64,000 nucleotides of DNA, taken from NCBI GenBank assembly GCA_009773475.1, contig WSXV01000010.1, positions 1 through 64,000 on the forward strand, given 5' to 3'. The notes under the pieces are model-generated. The model was given only the letters and a program-made list of their open reading frames with translations. It ran no database searches and was not told the origin of the DNA. Source of the stretch: Desulfobulbaceae bacterium. Lineage in GTDB: Bacteria; Desulfobacterota; Desulfobulbia; Desulfobulbales; Desulfocapsaceae. Both the position numbers and the translations under genes were made by a program. Within the stretch, counting starts at the first letter, position 1. Each line of letters starts with the position of its first letter. Of this stretch, positions 43,526 to 52,371 are shown piece by piece.

Positions 43526-45611
43526 CGAGGGTCACGCTGCCAAGGGAACGGATTTTCAGGTTCGGAGTAATCTCATTGTGCGACAGCACCACGAGAGAGG
43601 GATAATAACGTTCGGTCAGCTTGCGCACATGGGGCCTGATCTGGGGGGCGGATAGCAGGGTGGGCCGCTGGCCGCCGGCAAAGAGGCTGATGGCTTTGCC
43701 GATGGAATCGAGGATAGTCTGAGCTGTACCGGGATCAATGGCCAGATAGCTGCCCGTTTCCTTGTGCTGGATGGATTTGCTGATGGCGTCTTCCACCGGT
43801 TTAGCCAAGGTAATCAACGGGATAACCCCGCCCATAGCCAGCCCGGCGCTGATGGTGCGAGCCAGCGCATGACGGACATATTCGGTGAGGATGTCAGGAT
43901 CGCGAGTAACCGGTGCCCAGTCAGCCATGGTTTCGAGGATGGTGCGCAGATCACGGATGGAGACCCCTTCCGCCAGTAGGTTCTGGAGAATGCGCATGAT
44001 CGTTCCCAGAGAGAGAATCGAGGGTACCAGTTCCTCCACCAGTTTGGGATAGGTTTTGGCGAGGTTGTCGAGCAGGTTTTGCACTTCCTGGCGGCCAATC
44101 AGCTCATGGCCATGCTGTTTGATGATCTCGCTGATATGGGTGGCCATGACCGTGGCACAGTCAACAACCGTATAACCGGCAATTTGGGCCCGTTCTTTTT
44201 TGTCTTCGGTGATCCAGATGGCGGGCAGGCCAAACGCGGGCTCGATGGTGGTAATCCCTTTGATGGTCTCGGTCACCATGCCGGGGTCCATGGCCATGAA
44301 ATGGCCGGGCAGCATCTCCGCTTCCGCGATCTTGATACCTTTGAGGGCCAGGGTATATTGGTTGGGATTGAGTTGGAGATTATCCTTGATATGCACGGGT
44401 GGAACAATAAAACCGTTGTTGATGGCAAACTGCTTGCGGATGGACTGGATGCGGGTGAGCAGCTCGCCGTTCTGGGCCGAATCGACAAAGGGGATCAGGC
44501 CGTAGCCAACTTCCAGCTCCAGCAGATCGACATTGAGCATCTCTTCGTAGTTTTCGGCCACCGGCATGGGGGCTTCCTGGGGTTTCTCGGGGACAACCTC
44601 AGCGGCTTTCAACTTCTTCTGGTCAAGCTGCCAGGCAAAAATGGCCAGGGAGATGGCAAGCAGCATGAAGGGGACAAAGGGAAAGCCAGGTATGAGTGCA
44701 AAGACCAGAAGCATCCCTGAGACAACCCAGAGGGCCACGGAATACCGACTGAACTGGATCTTGATGTCGGCGCCGAAATCGTTGTCCCCCGAGGATCTGG
44801 TGACAAGCAGACCGGCGGCAGTGGATATGATCAGCGCCGGTACCTGTCCGACAAGGCCATCACCTACAGTGAGGATGGTGTAATTCTTGGCAGCCTCGAC
44901 CATGGGCATGCCCTTCTGTAAAACACCGATGATAAAGCCGGCGCCTATATTGATAAAGGTGATGATGATACCGGCGATGGCATCGCCTTTGACAAATTTG
45001 GAGGCACCGTCCATGGCTCCGTGGAAACTGGCCTCGGCCGAGATCTGTTCTCGCCTTCTCTTCGCCTCGGATTCATTGATTAGGCCGGCGTTGAGGTCGG
45101 CATCGATGGCCATCTGTTTGCCGGGCATGGCATCGAGTGTGAATCTGGCCGCGACCTCGGCAACCCGGCCGGCGCCCTTGGTGATAACCATGAAGTTAAT
45201 CAGGACCAGAATGGCAAAGATTACGATTCCCACCACATAGTTGCCACCAACGACAAACTGACCAAAAGACTCGATCACCGCGCCGGCTGCGTCCGGGCCT
45301 TCGTCACCACGCAGAAGAATCAACCGGGTGGAGGCCACATTGAGGGCCAGTCGGAAAAGGGTGGTGGCCAGGAGGATGGCAGGAAAGATGGAGAAGTCGG
45401 TGGCTCTGACCGTGTACAGACTGATGACCAGGATCAGCAGGGCGATGGTGATGTTGGCGGACAGAAAGAGATCTAGCAGAATTGGCGGCAGAGGGATGAT
45501 CATGATCATCAGGATGGAGACCATGCCCACCGCCGCCATGATGTCGGTGCGTTTGAGCAGGTCATTCCAATGCAGGCCGCTGAACAGCTGTCGTTTTTCC
45601 GTCAGTTCCAT
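43515..45611 (-). CDS. flhA: Export gate protein FlhA
   Basis: 698 residues. Eight membrane helices are expected in the first about 320 residues (for example ILMIMIIPLPPILLDLFLSA), with the FHIPEP-type block FSIFPAILLATTLFRLALNVA (seen as ATTLFRLALNVASTRLIL) and the cytoplasmic loop EAKRRREQISAEASFHGAMD. The C-terminal cytoplasmic domain binds chaperone-substrate complexes. It is 58 nt downstream of flhB. Confidence 0.97.
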   Translation of the reverse strand: MELTEKRQLFSGLHWNDLLKRTDIMAAVGMVSILMIMIIPLPPILLDLFLSANITIALLILVISLYTVRATDFSIFPAILLATTLFRLALNVASTRLILLRGDEGPDAAGAVIESFGQFVVGGNYVVGIVIFAILVLINFMVITKGAGRVAEVAARFTLDAMPGKQMAIDADLNAGLINESEAKRRREQISAEASFHGAMDGASKFVKGDAIAGIIITFINIGAGFIIGVLQKGMPMVEAAKNYTILTVGDGLVGQVPALIISTAAGLLVTRSSGDNDFGADIKIQFSRYSVALWVVSGMLLVFALIPGFPFVPFMLLAISLAIFAWQLDQKKLKAAEVVPEKPQEAPMPVAENYEEMLNVDLLELEVGYGLIPFVDSAQNGELLTRIQSIRKQFAINNGFIVPPVHIKDNLQLNPNQYTLALKGIKIAEAEMLPGHFMAMDPGMVTETIKGITTIEPAFGLPAIWITEDKKERAQIAGYTVVDCATVMATHISEIIKQHGHELIGRQEVQNLLDNLAKTYPKLVEELVPSILSLGTIMRILQNLLAEGVSIRDLRTILETMADWAPVTRDPDILTEYVRHALARTISAGLAMGGVIPLITLAKPVEDAISKSIQHKETGSYLAIDPGTAQTILDSIGKAISLFAGGQRPTLLSAPQIRPHVRKLTERYYPSLVVLSHNEITPNLKIRSLGSVTLDAS

Positions 45612-45669
45612 TGAGTTGAATTACGAATTAAAAATTACGAATGAACAAGAGCTCTTTAGCCTGATTACC

Positions 45670-46743
45670 TTATACTTTTCGGTTGCCCTTCAGGGAATAG
45701 ATGTGGGCCAGGATCTCAGCCACGGCCTTAAACATCTCTTCCGGGATTGGGGCTCCCAGATCAATTTTATGCAATAACCGAGCCACAGGAGGGTTTTCAA
45801 TCAGCGGAACATTGTTTTCACGGGCAATTTCACGAATTCGCATGGCTACATAATCAGCGCCTTTGGCGACCACGATGGGAGCGGCCATGATTGTCTGATC
45901 ATATTTAATCGCCACAGCCAGATGGGTGGGATTGGTGATCACCGCATCGGCCTTGGGAACCTCCGCCATCATCCGTTTCCTCGCCATTTGCTGCTGCAGT
46001 GCACGGATCTGGGACTTGACGTGCGGATCGCCTTCGCTTTCCTTGAATTCCTCTTTTTGCTCCTGCTTGGTCATCTTAAGTTTTTGTTCCATCTCCCAGC
46101 GAACATAGAGAAAATCGATAAAGGCAAGGAGGATCAGGATTGCGGAGATCTTGGCAAGAATAAGACCTGCGGTTTTGGCGAGAAAGATCATGGTGGCAGT
46201 GATGCTGGTATCAACGAGGATCAGGGCTTCATTAAACTTGTTGATAACCGTGGTGGAAGCAACCCAGCCGATAAGGGTAACCTTGGCAATGGACTTGAAG
46301 CTTTCGAGGATGGCGCGTTTGGAAAAGATCCGGCCCATGCCGGCGATGGGGTCAAGTTTGCTGAAATCAGGGAGAAGGGGAACACCGGTCAGGAGCCAGC
46401 CGAACTGGAAAAAACTGGAGAAAAAACCGATGATCAGAATTAGTAAAAAGAGCGGGGCAAGCAGGATCCCCATCTCCTTGGTGAGGTGGATGGATAGGTT
46501 ATAGGTCGCGGAAGGGGTTCCCTGAAACTCCCAGGTTGATTGCCAGATTGAGGCCACCAGAGTTGTCAGGCTGTCCCAGAAGTGAGGCATATAAAAAAGC
46601 CAGAAGAGTAGGCCGATACTGAATATGGCTGCAGTCTGCACCTCTTTGCTCTGGGCAACCTGGCCTTTCTTGCGAAAATCGTCCCGCCGTTTCGCTGAAG
46701 GGTCTTCTGTGCGTTCTCCCCCGGTGGGAGCTTCTTCAGCCAT
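45670..46743 (-). CDS. flhB: Export gate switch protein FlhB
   Basis: 357 residues. GERTEDPSAKRRDDFRKKGQ is the family N-terminus, four membrane helices follow (about 38-215), and the self-cleavage motif NPTH is at 271-274 followed by LAVAIKYD. The C-terminal domain ends IPEEMFKAVAEILAHIYSL. FlhB switches export from hook to filament substrates with FliK. A separate FlhB-C homologue is encoded at 0.3-0.6 kb. Confidence 0.97.
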   Translation of the reverse strand: MAEEAPTGGERTEDPSAKRRDDFRKKGQVAQSKEVQTAAIFSIGLLFWLFYMPHFWDSLTTLVASIWQSTWEFQGTPSATYNLSIHLTKEMGILLAPLFLLILIIGFFSSFFQFGWLLTGVPLLPDFSKLDPIAGMGRIFSKRAILESFKSIAKVTLIGWVASTTVINKFNEALILVDTSITATMIFLAKTAGLILAKISAILILLAFIDFLYVRWEMEQKLKMTKQEQKEEFKESEGDPHVKSQIRALQQQMARKRMMAEVPKADAVITNPTHLAVAIKYDQTIMAAPIVVAKGADYVAMRIREIARENNVPLIENPPVARLLHKIDLGAPIPEEMFKAVAEILAHIYSLKGNRKV

Positions 46744-46902
46744 GGTCTATGATTGTGAAGTAAAGGGTTGTGAGTGTGTCTAAACTGATGGCCGATGGTT
46801 GAAGGATAAAGGGTAGGCTGAATGAGGGATATGCTCAGTTATTTAACAATGACTCTCTCACTCTCAAGCTCATAACTTTCAACCTTCAGCCAATTTCACA
46901 TG

Positions 46903-47679
46903 TCAGAGATACTGGAGAATGGTGATGATTCGTTCTCCCATTGCGTCAAATTCCCGTCTTAAGAGGCTGGTGACCATGTCAAGCGTCAATGCTATGACAA
47001 CAAACGAAATACCGATGTTCAGAGGGAACGACAGTAGAAAGACGTTGAGCTGGGGAAAGACACGGGCCAGGACGCCAAGGATCAGACCTGATAGGAGAAG
47101 AACTGCAAGAACCGGTGCGCTGAACTGGACGCCAAGTGAGAACATTCGAGAGGTGAGTTCCATAAGATAGGGGATGGCCTCACCGGAGAGATTGAGATTG
47201 CCGGGTGGTAAAAGCTGGTACGATTTAGCTGCAGTCTTGATAAAGATGTGGTGTCCATCGAGGGCAAGAAAAATGAGAATGGCAAAAACATTCTGAAACT
47301 GAGAGATGAGGGGAACCTGGTTTTCGTTCTGGGGGTCAAAGACATTGGCGGCGGCAAAGCCCATCTGGTAGCCGATAATGGTGCCGCCGAATTCAACAGT
47401 GGTGAAAATCAGACGGGAAATAAGGCCAAGCATCAGGCCGAGCAGGGTCTCATTGATAGTAAAAAGAAGGAAGGATATCGGGTTGAAACTTATCTCCGGC
47501 AGAGCCGGTGAGAGGACAGGGAATAGCACCAGGGAGATGGCGAAGACCAGACCTACTTTGATCCTTGCCGGAGTTTGACTGCCCAGGTAGACCGGAATTG
47601 CACCGATAAATCCTGCCACCCTGGCGGTGCAGATCAAAAAAATCTGGAACTGATGAACAGGGATAAGCTGGAGATCCAT
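46903..47679 (-). CDS. fliR: Export apparatus protein FliR
   Basis: 258 residues, strongly hydrophobic with about six membrane segments. Family features are FLICTARVAGFIGAIPVYLG near the N-terminus, ETLLGLMLGLISRLIFTTVEFGG-type sequence (ETLLGLMLGLISRL) and PQLNVFLLSFPLNIGIS. It forms part of the FliPQR export channel. It is separated from fliQ by nearly 500 nt of repeats, whereas the two usually lie side by side. Confidence 0.95.
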   Translation of the reverse strand: MDLQLIPVHQFQIFLICTARVAGFIGAIPVYLGSQTPARIKVGLVFAISLVLFPVLSPALPEISFNPISFLLFTINETLLGLMLGLISRLIFTTVEFGGTIIGYQMGFAAANVFDPQNENQVPLISQFQNVFAILIFLALDGHHIFIKTAAKSYQLLPPGNLNLSGEAIPYLMELTSRMFSLGVQFSAPVLAVLLLSGLILGVLARVFPQLNVFLLSFPLNIGISFVVIALTLDMVTSLLRREFDAMGERIITILQYL

Positions 47680-47746
47680 GGGGCGTCAGTGGCACGGAGT
47701 TAAGTTAGGGCAAAAATGAGTTTGGAGGTTGAGATGCTTCATCTGG

Positions 47747-48176
47747 GGGAACGGTTAAATTGCTTGGCGCCGCGCCGGCAAGAAAAACCTTGCTGGTTTC
47801 TATCCCCGGTATTGGTCTGTTGCCGGACGCCACGCCAGGGAACAGCTGGTAAAGGTTGCTGTTTTCTGGACGCGGCATAAGAGTCCGTAAAAGAAAAGAG
47901 CAAAACAGCGTTGCTCTTTTTTATCTTCTGTACTGGTTTGTTGCCGGACGCCACGCCAGGAAACAGCTGAAAAAGATTGCTGTTTCCTGGACGTGGCATA
48001 AGAGTTCGTAAAAGAAAAGAGCAAAATAGCGTTGCTCTTTTTTATCTTCTGTGCTGGTTTGTTGCCGGACGCCACGCCAGGAAACAGCTGGTAAAGATTG
48101 CTGTTTCCTGGACGCGGCATAAGAGTCCGTAAAAGAAAAGAGCAAAACAGCGTTGCTCTTTTCTTAACGGTCTCTA
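47747..48176 (+). repeat. Tandem two-hairpin repeat array, locus C (fliR-fliQ)
   Basis: Three direct units of 121 bp starting near 47820, 47941 and 48062, plus a degenerate part-unit at 47747-47819. Each unit: TTGCCGGACGCCACGC, hairpin I arms CAGGAAACAGC and GCTGTTTCCTG around a TGGTAAAGATT loop, linker GCGGCATAAGAG, TCCGT, hairpin II arms AAAAGAGCA and TTGCTCTTTT. The last unit ends AACGGTCTCTAAA, whose CTA (48174-48176) is the fliQ stop. Small ORFs within it are repeat artefacts. Confidence 0.9.
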
Positions 48177-48437
48177 AAAACTTGCCATGGATTCAAAGAT
48201 ACCATTGGTGAAAGTGATCATGGTATGCATGATCCAGGGGGCGAAGATGAGCAGAGAGAGAAAAACCACAACGAGTTTGGGAATAAAGGTCATGGTCTGC
48301 TCATTGATCTGGGTGGCCGCCTGAAAGATGGAAACCAGAAGGCCGATGATCATTCCCGACAGGAGCATGGGGGCCGAAACCAGAAGGGTGACCTGGATCG
48401 CCTTTCTGGTGATATCGATGACAAATTCATGGGTCAT
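48174..48437 (-). CDS. fliQ: Export apparatus protein FliQ
   Basis: 87 residues with two membrane helices. The family pattern runs AIQVTLLVSAPMLLSGMIIGL, FQAATQINEQTMTFIPK and the final hydrophobic helix. It belongs to the FliPQR channel. It is 81 nt downstream of fliP. Its TAG stop is fused to the terminus of the downstream repeat array. Confidence 0.96.
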   Translation of the reverse strand: MTHEFVIDITRKAIQVTLLVSAPMLLSGMIIGLLVSIFQAATQINEQTMTFIPKLVVVFLSLLIFAPWIMHTMITFTNGIFESMASF

Positions 48438-48518
48438 GATGTAATTTTACCTTGGATGGAAAGAGATTGCAGGCCGAAGACTGAAGGCCGAAATCATTAA
48501 ACTTTCAGCCGGCATTGA

Positions 48519-49292
48519 TTACTTGAAACTCTGCACCAGTGACCCGACAATCAGTGCCCAGCCGTCAACCAGAACGAACAGCAGCAGCTTAAAGGGCATG
48601 GAGATGATAACCGGCGGCAGCATCATCATGCCCATGGACATAAGGACCGAGGCAACAATCATGTCGATGACCAGAAAGGGGACATATATCATGAAGCCCA
48701 TCTGAAATGATCGTTTCAGCTCAGAAAGCATGAAGGCCGGGATCAGGGTCATGGTGGGGATGTCGTTTTGGTCAAAGGGTTTATTGTCCAGCGTGATGTC
48801 GGCAAAAAGGGTCAATTCCTCTTCCTTGACCTGCGAGAACATAAAGGTGCGCATGGGGGTAACGGCCTGCTTCAGCGCCTCTTCCTGGCTGATAGTTTTC
48901 TTCATGTAGGGCTGCAGGGCATTGTCATTAATGGCATTGAGGGTCGGTGACATGATAAAAAAGGAGAGGAACAGCGACAGGCCGATGATAATCTGGGTGG
49001 GCGGCATGTTCTGAGTGCCCATGGCCTGGCGGATAAAGCCAAGGACGATGACAATCCTGGTAAAGCAGGTGGTCATGAGCAGGATGGCCGGGGCGATGGA
49101 GAGGATGGTCAGGACAAAAAGCACCTGAATGGCCGTTGATACCTGTTCGGGGGTGTTGGCATCTTCCACCCCAAGGGTGATGGTTGGCAGGCCTACCGCC
49201 GCACTGATTGTCGGGGCAAACAGGATCGCCGAGAGCATCAGCATTCCGCAGGCCACTCCACCGCCATTTCTTTGTTGAATGTTTGCTGTCAT
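48519..49292 (-). CDS. fliP: Export apparatus protein FliP
   Basis: 257 residues. A cleavable signal (about 1-32) precedes the mature protein, as in FliP. Motifs include TCFTRIVIVLGFIRQAMGTQ and SLFLSFFIMSPTLNAIN, then FMLSELKRSFQMGF and the C-terminal MLPPVIISMPFKLLLFVLVD. It forms the core of the export channel. It begins 5 nt after fliO ends. Confidence 0.97.
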   Translation of the reverse strand: MTANIQQRNGGGVACGMLMLSAILFAPTISAAVGLPTITLGVEDANTPEQVSTAIQVLFVLTILSIAPAILLMTTCFTRIVIVLGFIRQAMGTQNMPPTQIIIGLSLFLSFFIMSPTLNAINDNALQPYMKKTISQEEALKQAVTPMRTFMFSQVKEEELTLFADITLDNKPFDQNDIPTMTLIPAFMLSELKRSFQMGFMIYVPFLVIDMIVASVLMSMGMMMLPPVIISMPFKLLLFVLVDGWALIVGSLVQSFK

Positions 49293-49297
49293 TCTAA

Positions 49298-49720
49298 TCA
49301 GGGATTCCCCGTTGATGCTGCAACCGTAAGGGCAGTAGCAAAGTCATTGGTATCTGGTGGTTTTATTGTATCTGGAGGGGCTGGATGGATCGCTGCAATC
49401 AGATTAATCTGGTCATTGCCAAGTCCGATGAGAAATTCCTGATCGCGAACTTTGATCAGGCACACTGATTTTTTAGGCATCAGATGCCGCATTTCAACGA
49501 TGGTGATGACCGATTTGCCACTGCCCCCACTGAGGAAAGAGAGTTTTTTCTTGACCAGGGCATAGACAATCAGAAGGACGCCAAGGACGATCAGAAGTCC
49601 CCAGAAAAGTCTCAGGCTGGCAGACAGCGAAAAAAGTGGCTCCGTGCCGGCCATGGCAGTTTGTACTGAAAGGCAGACAAGGAGAGGGGCGATCAGGAGC
49701 AGGCGTAGAGATAAGAGCAT
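49298..49720 (-). CDS. fliO: Export apparatus protein FliO
   Basis: 140 residues from the ATG at 49720; a TTG at 49738 overlapping fliN is possible. A signal-like N-terminus and one membrane helix (LFWGLLIVLGVLLIVYALV) precede the cytoplasmic FliO domain ITIVEMRHLMPKKSVCLIKV with QEFLIGLGNDQINLI. FliO assists FliP assembly. Sequence conservation in this family is low; gene order fliN-fliO-fliP makes the call firm. Confidence 0.9.
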   Translation of the reverse strand: MLLSLRLLLIAPLLVCLSVQTAMAGTEPLFSLSASLRLFWGLLIVLGVLLIVYALVKKKLSFLSGGSGKSVITIVEMRHLMPKKSVCLIKVRDQEFLIGLGNDQINLIAAIHPAPPDTIKPPDTNDFATALTVAASTGNP

Positions 49721-49730
49721 TCTTCTGAGG

Positions 49731-50093
49731 TCATCCAAGATTTTCGACGCGATCGGCGGTACTGACCACTTCTGTTAATTTAATTCCGAACTTTTCACCC
49801 ACCATGACCGCTTCCCCCCTGGCAATGAGTCGCGAGTTGACATAGAGATCCAGGGGCTCACCGGCCAGTTTGTCGAGTTCGATGACATATCCTTCGCCCA
49901 TTTTTAGGAGGTCACGCAAAAGAATCTTGCTGCGGCCAACCTCAACGGAGATCTGCAGGGGCACATCGTAAAGAAATTCAAGGCCGCGGTTGGCGCCAGG
50001 AAGTCTGCTATGGACGGAGTCGTCCTGGAGGAGCTCTTTTAATTCATCTGGGTCAGGTTTTCCATTCATTGGGTTCACAAGGGTGGATTCCAT
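49731..50093 (-). CDS. fliN: C-ring protein FliN
   Basis: 120 residues. The SpoA domain fills residues 40-115: LYDVPLQISVEVGRSKILLRDLLKMGEGYVIELDKLAGEPLDLYVN (seen in pieces as VPLQISVEVGRS, LLKMGEGYVIELDKLAGEP and GEAVMVGEKFGIKLTEV). FliN is the lower C-ring protein that helps dock export substrates and switch rotation. It follows fliM by 73 nt. Confidence 0.97.
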   Translation of the reverse strand: MESTLVNPMNGKPDPDELKELLQDDSVHSRLPGANRGLEFLYDVPLQISVEVGRSKILLRDLLKMGEGYVIELDKLAGEPLDLYVNSRLIARGEAVMVGEKFGIKLTEVVSTADRVENLG

Positions 50094-50166
50094 GGGTTGT
50101 TCTTTGAGGTACCTTCAAATACATTTATACTTTGGATAATCTGGTTACGACATTGATCCCGTTTTT

Positions 50167-51165
50167 TCATTCGTAGGCAGGAGAAGACAGGACGCCGGTC
50201 AGGCTGATTGCTTTTTTCCCAGCGTGCATCCCTGGCTTTGCCAAGAATTTAGGGCTCTCTTCAATGAGTACCCTGAGCGGAGCGTTGGGGTTGTAGTCCA
50301 ACGGGATGATATCATCTTTCTTGAAAGCGAGTATCTTGTGCAGAGGGAGAGAGATGGTCCCTGACTGGGCAATGATGGTGGCGGGCATATCGAGAATCTG
50401 GTCAATGATTCGGTCAGACCATTCACTGAATTTGCTGGTCTTGACGGAAAGAAGATCTTTGAGTTTTTCCTTCAGTGGTTCCAGTGTCGCCAGGGGGAAC
50501 AGCAGCTTGAGTTCCCCGGAAAGATTACCGATCTGGACCTTGAAGCAACCAACAAAGACCTCGGATTCAGCATCGGTGATGGACACCATCCTGGGGTTGT
50601 TTTCAACCTTGATGATAGAGGAATGTAAATTTATCAAAGGCTTCATGGTTTTGGTCAGGTCGTCGCAGGCCTTGGTGATGATCGATTTGAGGATATTGAG
50701 TTCTATCGTTGTCAGATTGCGGGCGAGTTTCAGGGGCTCCAGGTCGCTGGAGGCACCCAGCATGATCTCAATCATGGTAAAAGAGAGCTGCTGATCGAGG
50801 ATGCAGAGGGCACCCTGTTTTAAGGGCTCAAGATTGAGAACGCCTATGGCCCCCGAGTTTTTCTGGGAGGTCATGTATTCATGGAAAGTGGAACACTCAA
50901 TGGCGATACGACTGATGGAGAAAGTTCTTTGCAGTTGATTGGTTAAAGAGATTGAATAGTTCTGAGCAAAGGAATCGAGAATGATGTCAAAATTGGGAAT
51001 CCGCAGTTGGCAGTTATTCTTATTGGATGCATGAAAGAGGTTGACGGTCTGGGCATTTGCGAATTTAGCCGATTGCTCAGATGGGGCTGCCTCAATGGCG
51101 ACTCGACCCTCTTTGATGGCGGAAAGCAGGTCCGCAATTTCTTGTCTGGAAAGAATAGGTTCCAA
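50167..51165 (-). CDS. fliM: Motor switch protein FliM
   Basis: 332 residues. It starts with TTG at 51165, since ILSRQEIADLLSAI at residues 4-17 is the conserved CheY-binding N-terminus and no ATG is nearby. The CheC-like middle domain (about 45-230) includes NLEPLKQGALCILDQQLSF; a SpoA domain is at the C-terminus (DMPATIIAQSGTISLPLHKIL). FliM controls motor direction. No chemotaxis genes are in the window. A two-hairpin repeat lies just upstream. Confidence 0.95.
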   Translation of the reverse strand: MEPILSRQEIADLLSAIKEGRVAIEAAPSEQSAKFANAQTVNLFHASNKNNCQLRIPNFDIILDSFAQNYSISLTNQLQRTFSISRIAIECSTFHEYMTSQKNSGAIGVLNLEPLKQGALCILDQQLSFTMIEIMLGASSDLEPLKLARNLTTIELNILKSIITKACDDLTKTMKPLINLHSSIIKVENNPRMVSITDAESEVFVGCFKVQIGNLSGELKLLFPLATLEPLKEKLKDLLSVKTSKFSEWSDRIIDQILDMPATIIAQSGTISLPLHKILAFKKDDIIPLDYNPNAPLRVLIEESPKFLAKPGMHAGKKAISLTGVLSSPAYE

Positions 51166-51188
51166 TGCTGTTCTCAGGTGAAGTCTTA

Positions 51189-51292
51189 TTTAGGGGCCGT
51201 TAAAAAATATCCATTACATTCTTATCCATTTTTTTACGGCCCCTTATGCCGTTTACGAGGTCAGAATGTTAAAGTTATTTCTTTACGGCGGC
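51189..51292 (-). repeat. Two-hairpin intergenic repeat, locus D (fliL-fliM)
   Basis: Plus strand: TTTAGGGGCCGTTA, hairpin II arms AAAAAAT and ATTTTTTT, TACGGCCCCTTATGCC with linker CTTATGCC (51243-51250), then a degraded hairpin I (GCCGT/ACGGC) and a second TTACGGCGGCTTAT fragment near 51282. Orientation as at locus A. Confidence 0.75.
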
Positions 51293-51379
51293 TTATTTGA
51301 ATAAAAGGTTTTTGATACGATAAGGCAGAACTAGAAGTTTAATCGTCATTTCTGCTTCTACTTTCGATAGTTCTTCCCG

Positions 51380-51964
51380 TTATTGAACTATAAAGTCAGT
51401 AAAGTAAATCTCTTTAACCTTCCCTTTGTGCAGAATCGAGTTGAGCTTACTGATCAATTCGGCCTTGAGTTGTTTCTTTCCTTGTATGTCCTGGAGCTCA
51501 TCGTAGGTCTTGTTGCCAATGAGCATGATGATGCTGTCACGAATCTGAGGCATACGCTGGGTCACTTCTTCTGTGGCCGGATCTTTGCCGGTGGGTGCTG
51601 CCGCGCCGTGACCACCTCCGCCTGCAGCCCCTGCTGCCCCAGCACCGCCGACGAGCTCAATGGTCATGGATGCCTTGACATAGTGCCTGTCACCCTCACT
51701 GATAATATTGACAATAAATTCCTTTATTTCAACCATGGGGCCAATGGTGGCGGAGGGATTGAGATCAGGCGCATGAACTACTGCGGCCTCCTCCCCGTGT
51801 TTTTCCTCCTTGGCAGGGCTTTTTTTGAGAAGAAAAAAGGCTGCAACTCCAATGATGATGAGGAGCAGCAAAGCGCCACCACCAATGATGATGAGCTTCT
51901 TCTTTTTGGCGCCCTGGTCGGAAAGGGCGGCTGGTTCGGGCTTTTTGGCATCTTTTTCCGCCAT
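51380..51964 (-). CDS. fliL: Flagellar basal body protein FliL
   Basis: 194 residues. One membrane helix (about 24-46, IIIGGGALLLLIIIGVAAFFLL) follows a Lys-rich cytosolic start; the periplasmic domain has EIKEFIVNIISEGDRHYVKASMTIEL (seen as FIVNIISEGDRHYVKASMTI), a Gly/Ala-rich insert, and the C-terminal KVKEIYFTDFIVQ. FliL stabilises the stator and increases torque. About 400 nt separate it from flgE. Confidence 0.95.
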   Translation of the reverse strand: MAEKDAKKPEPAALSDQGAKKKKLIIIGGGALLLLIIIGVAAFFLLKKSPAKEEKHGEEAAVVHAPDLNPSATIGPMVEIKEFIVNIISEGDRHYVKASMTIELVGGAGAAGAAGGGGHGAAAPTGKDPATEEVTQRMPQIRDSIIMLIGNKTYDELQDIQGKKQLKAELISKLNSILHKGKVKEIYFTDFIVQ

Positions 51965-52240
51965 GATGAGTGAATCCTTTAGGGTGAAAGAAAGAAAATG
52001 AGTCCAGGGTAACTGTCAATTTAAAAACACGTTGTAGCCATTCGTACTGAGCAGTTGTGTCGCGCAATATTTGATAAGCTTGTTCCTGTGCCGCGTTGCT
52101 CCAGCAAAAATTGCTTACGTAATAATATTTTTTCTAAGCAACACGAAAAGTAGAATAATTTTTTCTACATCGTACGGCATTGTTATTGAAAAAATAACTA
52201 TGCAATTTTTATTCCAGAATAGAAGGCAGAGAAAATAACC

Positions 52241-52348
52241 GGGAAAGCTTGAGGACAGAGGTTGACGGAAAACCTCAGTATACGGGGGAGACTCCTGCGA
52301 ACAGGAGAGCGGGGGGCTGGCAATTCGGAACCAGCACCCCCGCTTTTT
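52241..52348 (+). ncRNA. Candidate GGA-rich small RNA with rho-independent terminator
   Basis: The flgE-fliL gap holds on the plus strand three consecutive hairpins: GAGGTT-GACGGAA-AACCTC (52258-52276), CTCCTG-CGAA-CAGGAG (52292-52307) and a 12-bp GC-rich stem with one bulge (52309-52343) followed by TTTTT. Six GGA motifs lie within about 90 nt, one as ACGGA in a loop. The T-run exists only on the plus strand, so this is not the flgE terminator. A weak promoter (TTGAAA at 52186) is possible. Expression is unproven. The rest of 51965-52371 is AT-rich with nothing else recognised. Confidence 0.4.
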
Positions 52349-52371
52349 GTAGTCAAGACTTTGACAGAAAA

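Noticed and set aside
47739-48145. Three overlapping minus-strand ORFs with tandem LLFSFT/SRKQQ-like peptides
   Set aside because: They are translations of the 121-bp hairpin repeats, lack ribosome-binding sites and have no domain; treated as repeat artefacts.
52309-52348. Terminator of flgE
   Set aside because: The T-run follows the stem only on the plus strand; on the minus strand the stem is followed by mixed sequence.
51965-52371. Sigma-54 promoter upstream of fliL
   Set aside because: A CGGCAC...AAGC sequence exists but GG and GC are 11 rather than 10 nt apart; no convincing -24/-12 element was found in any intergenic region.
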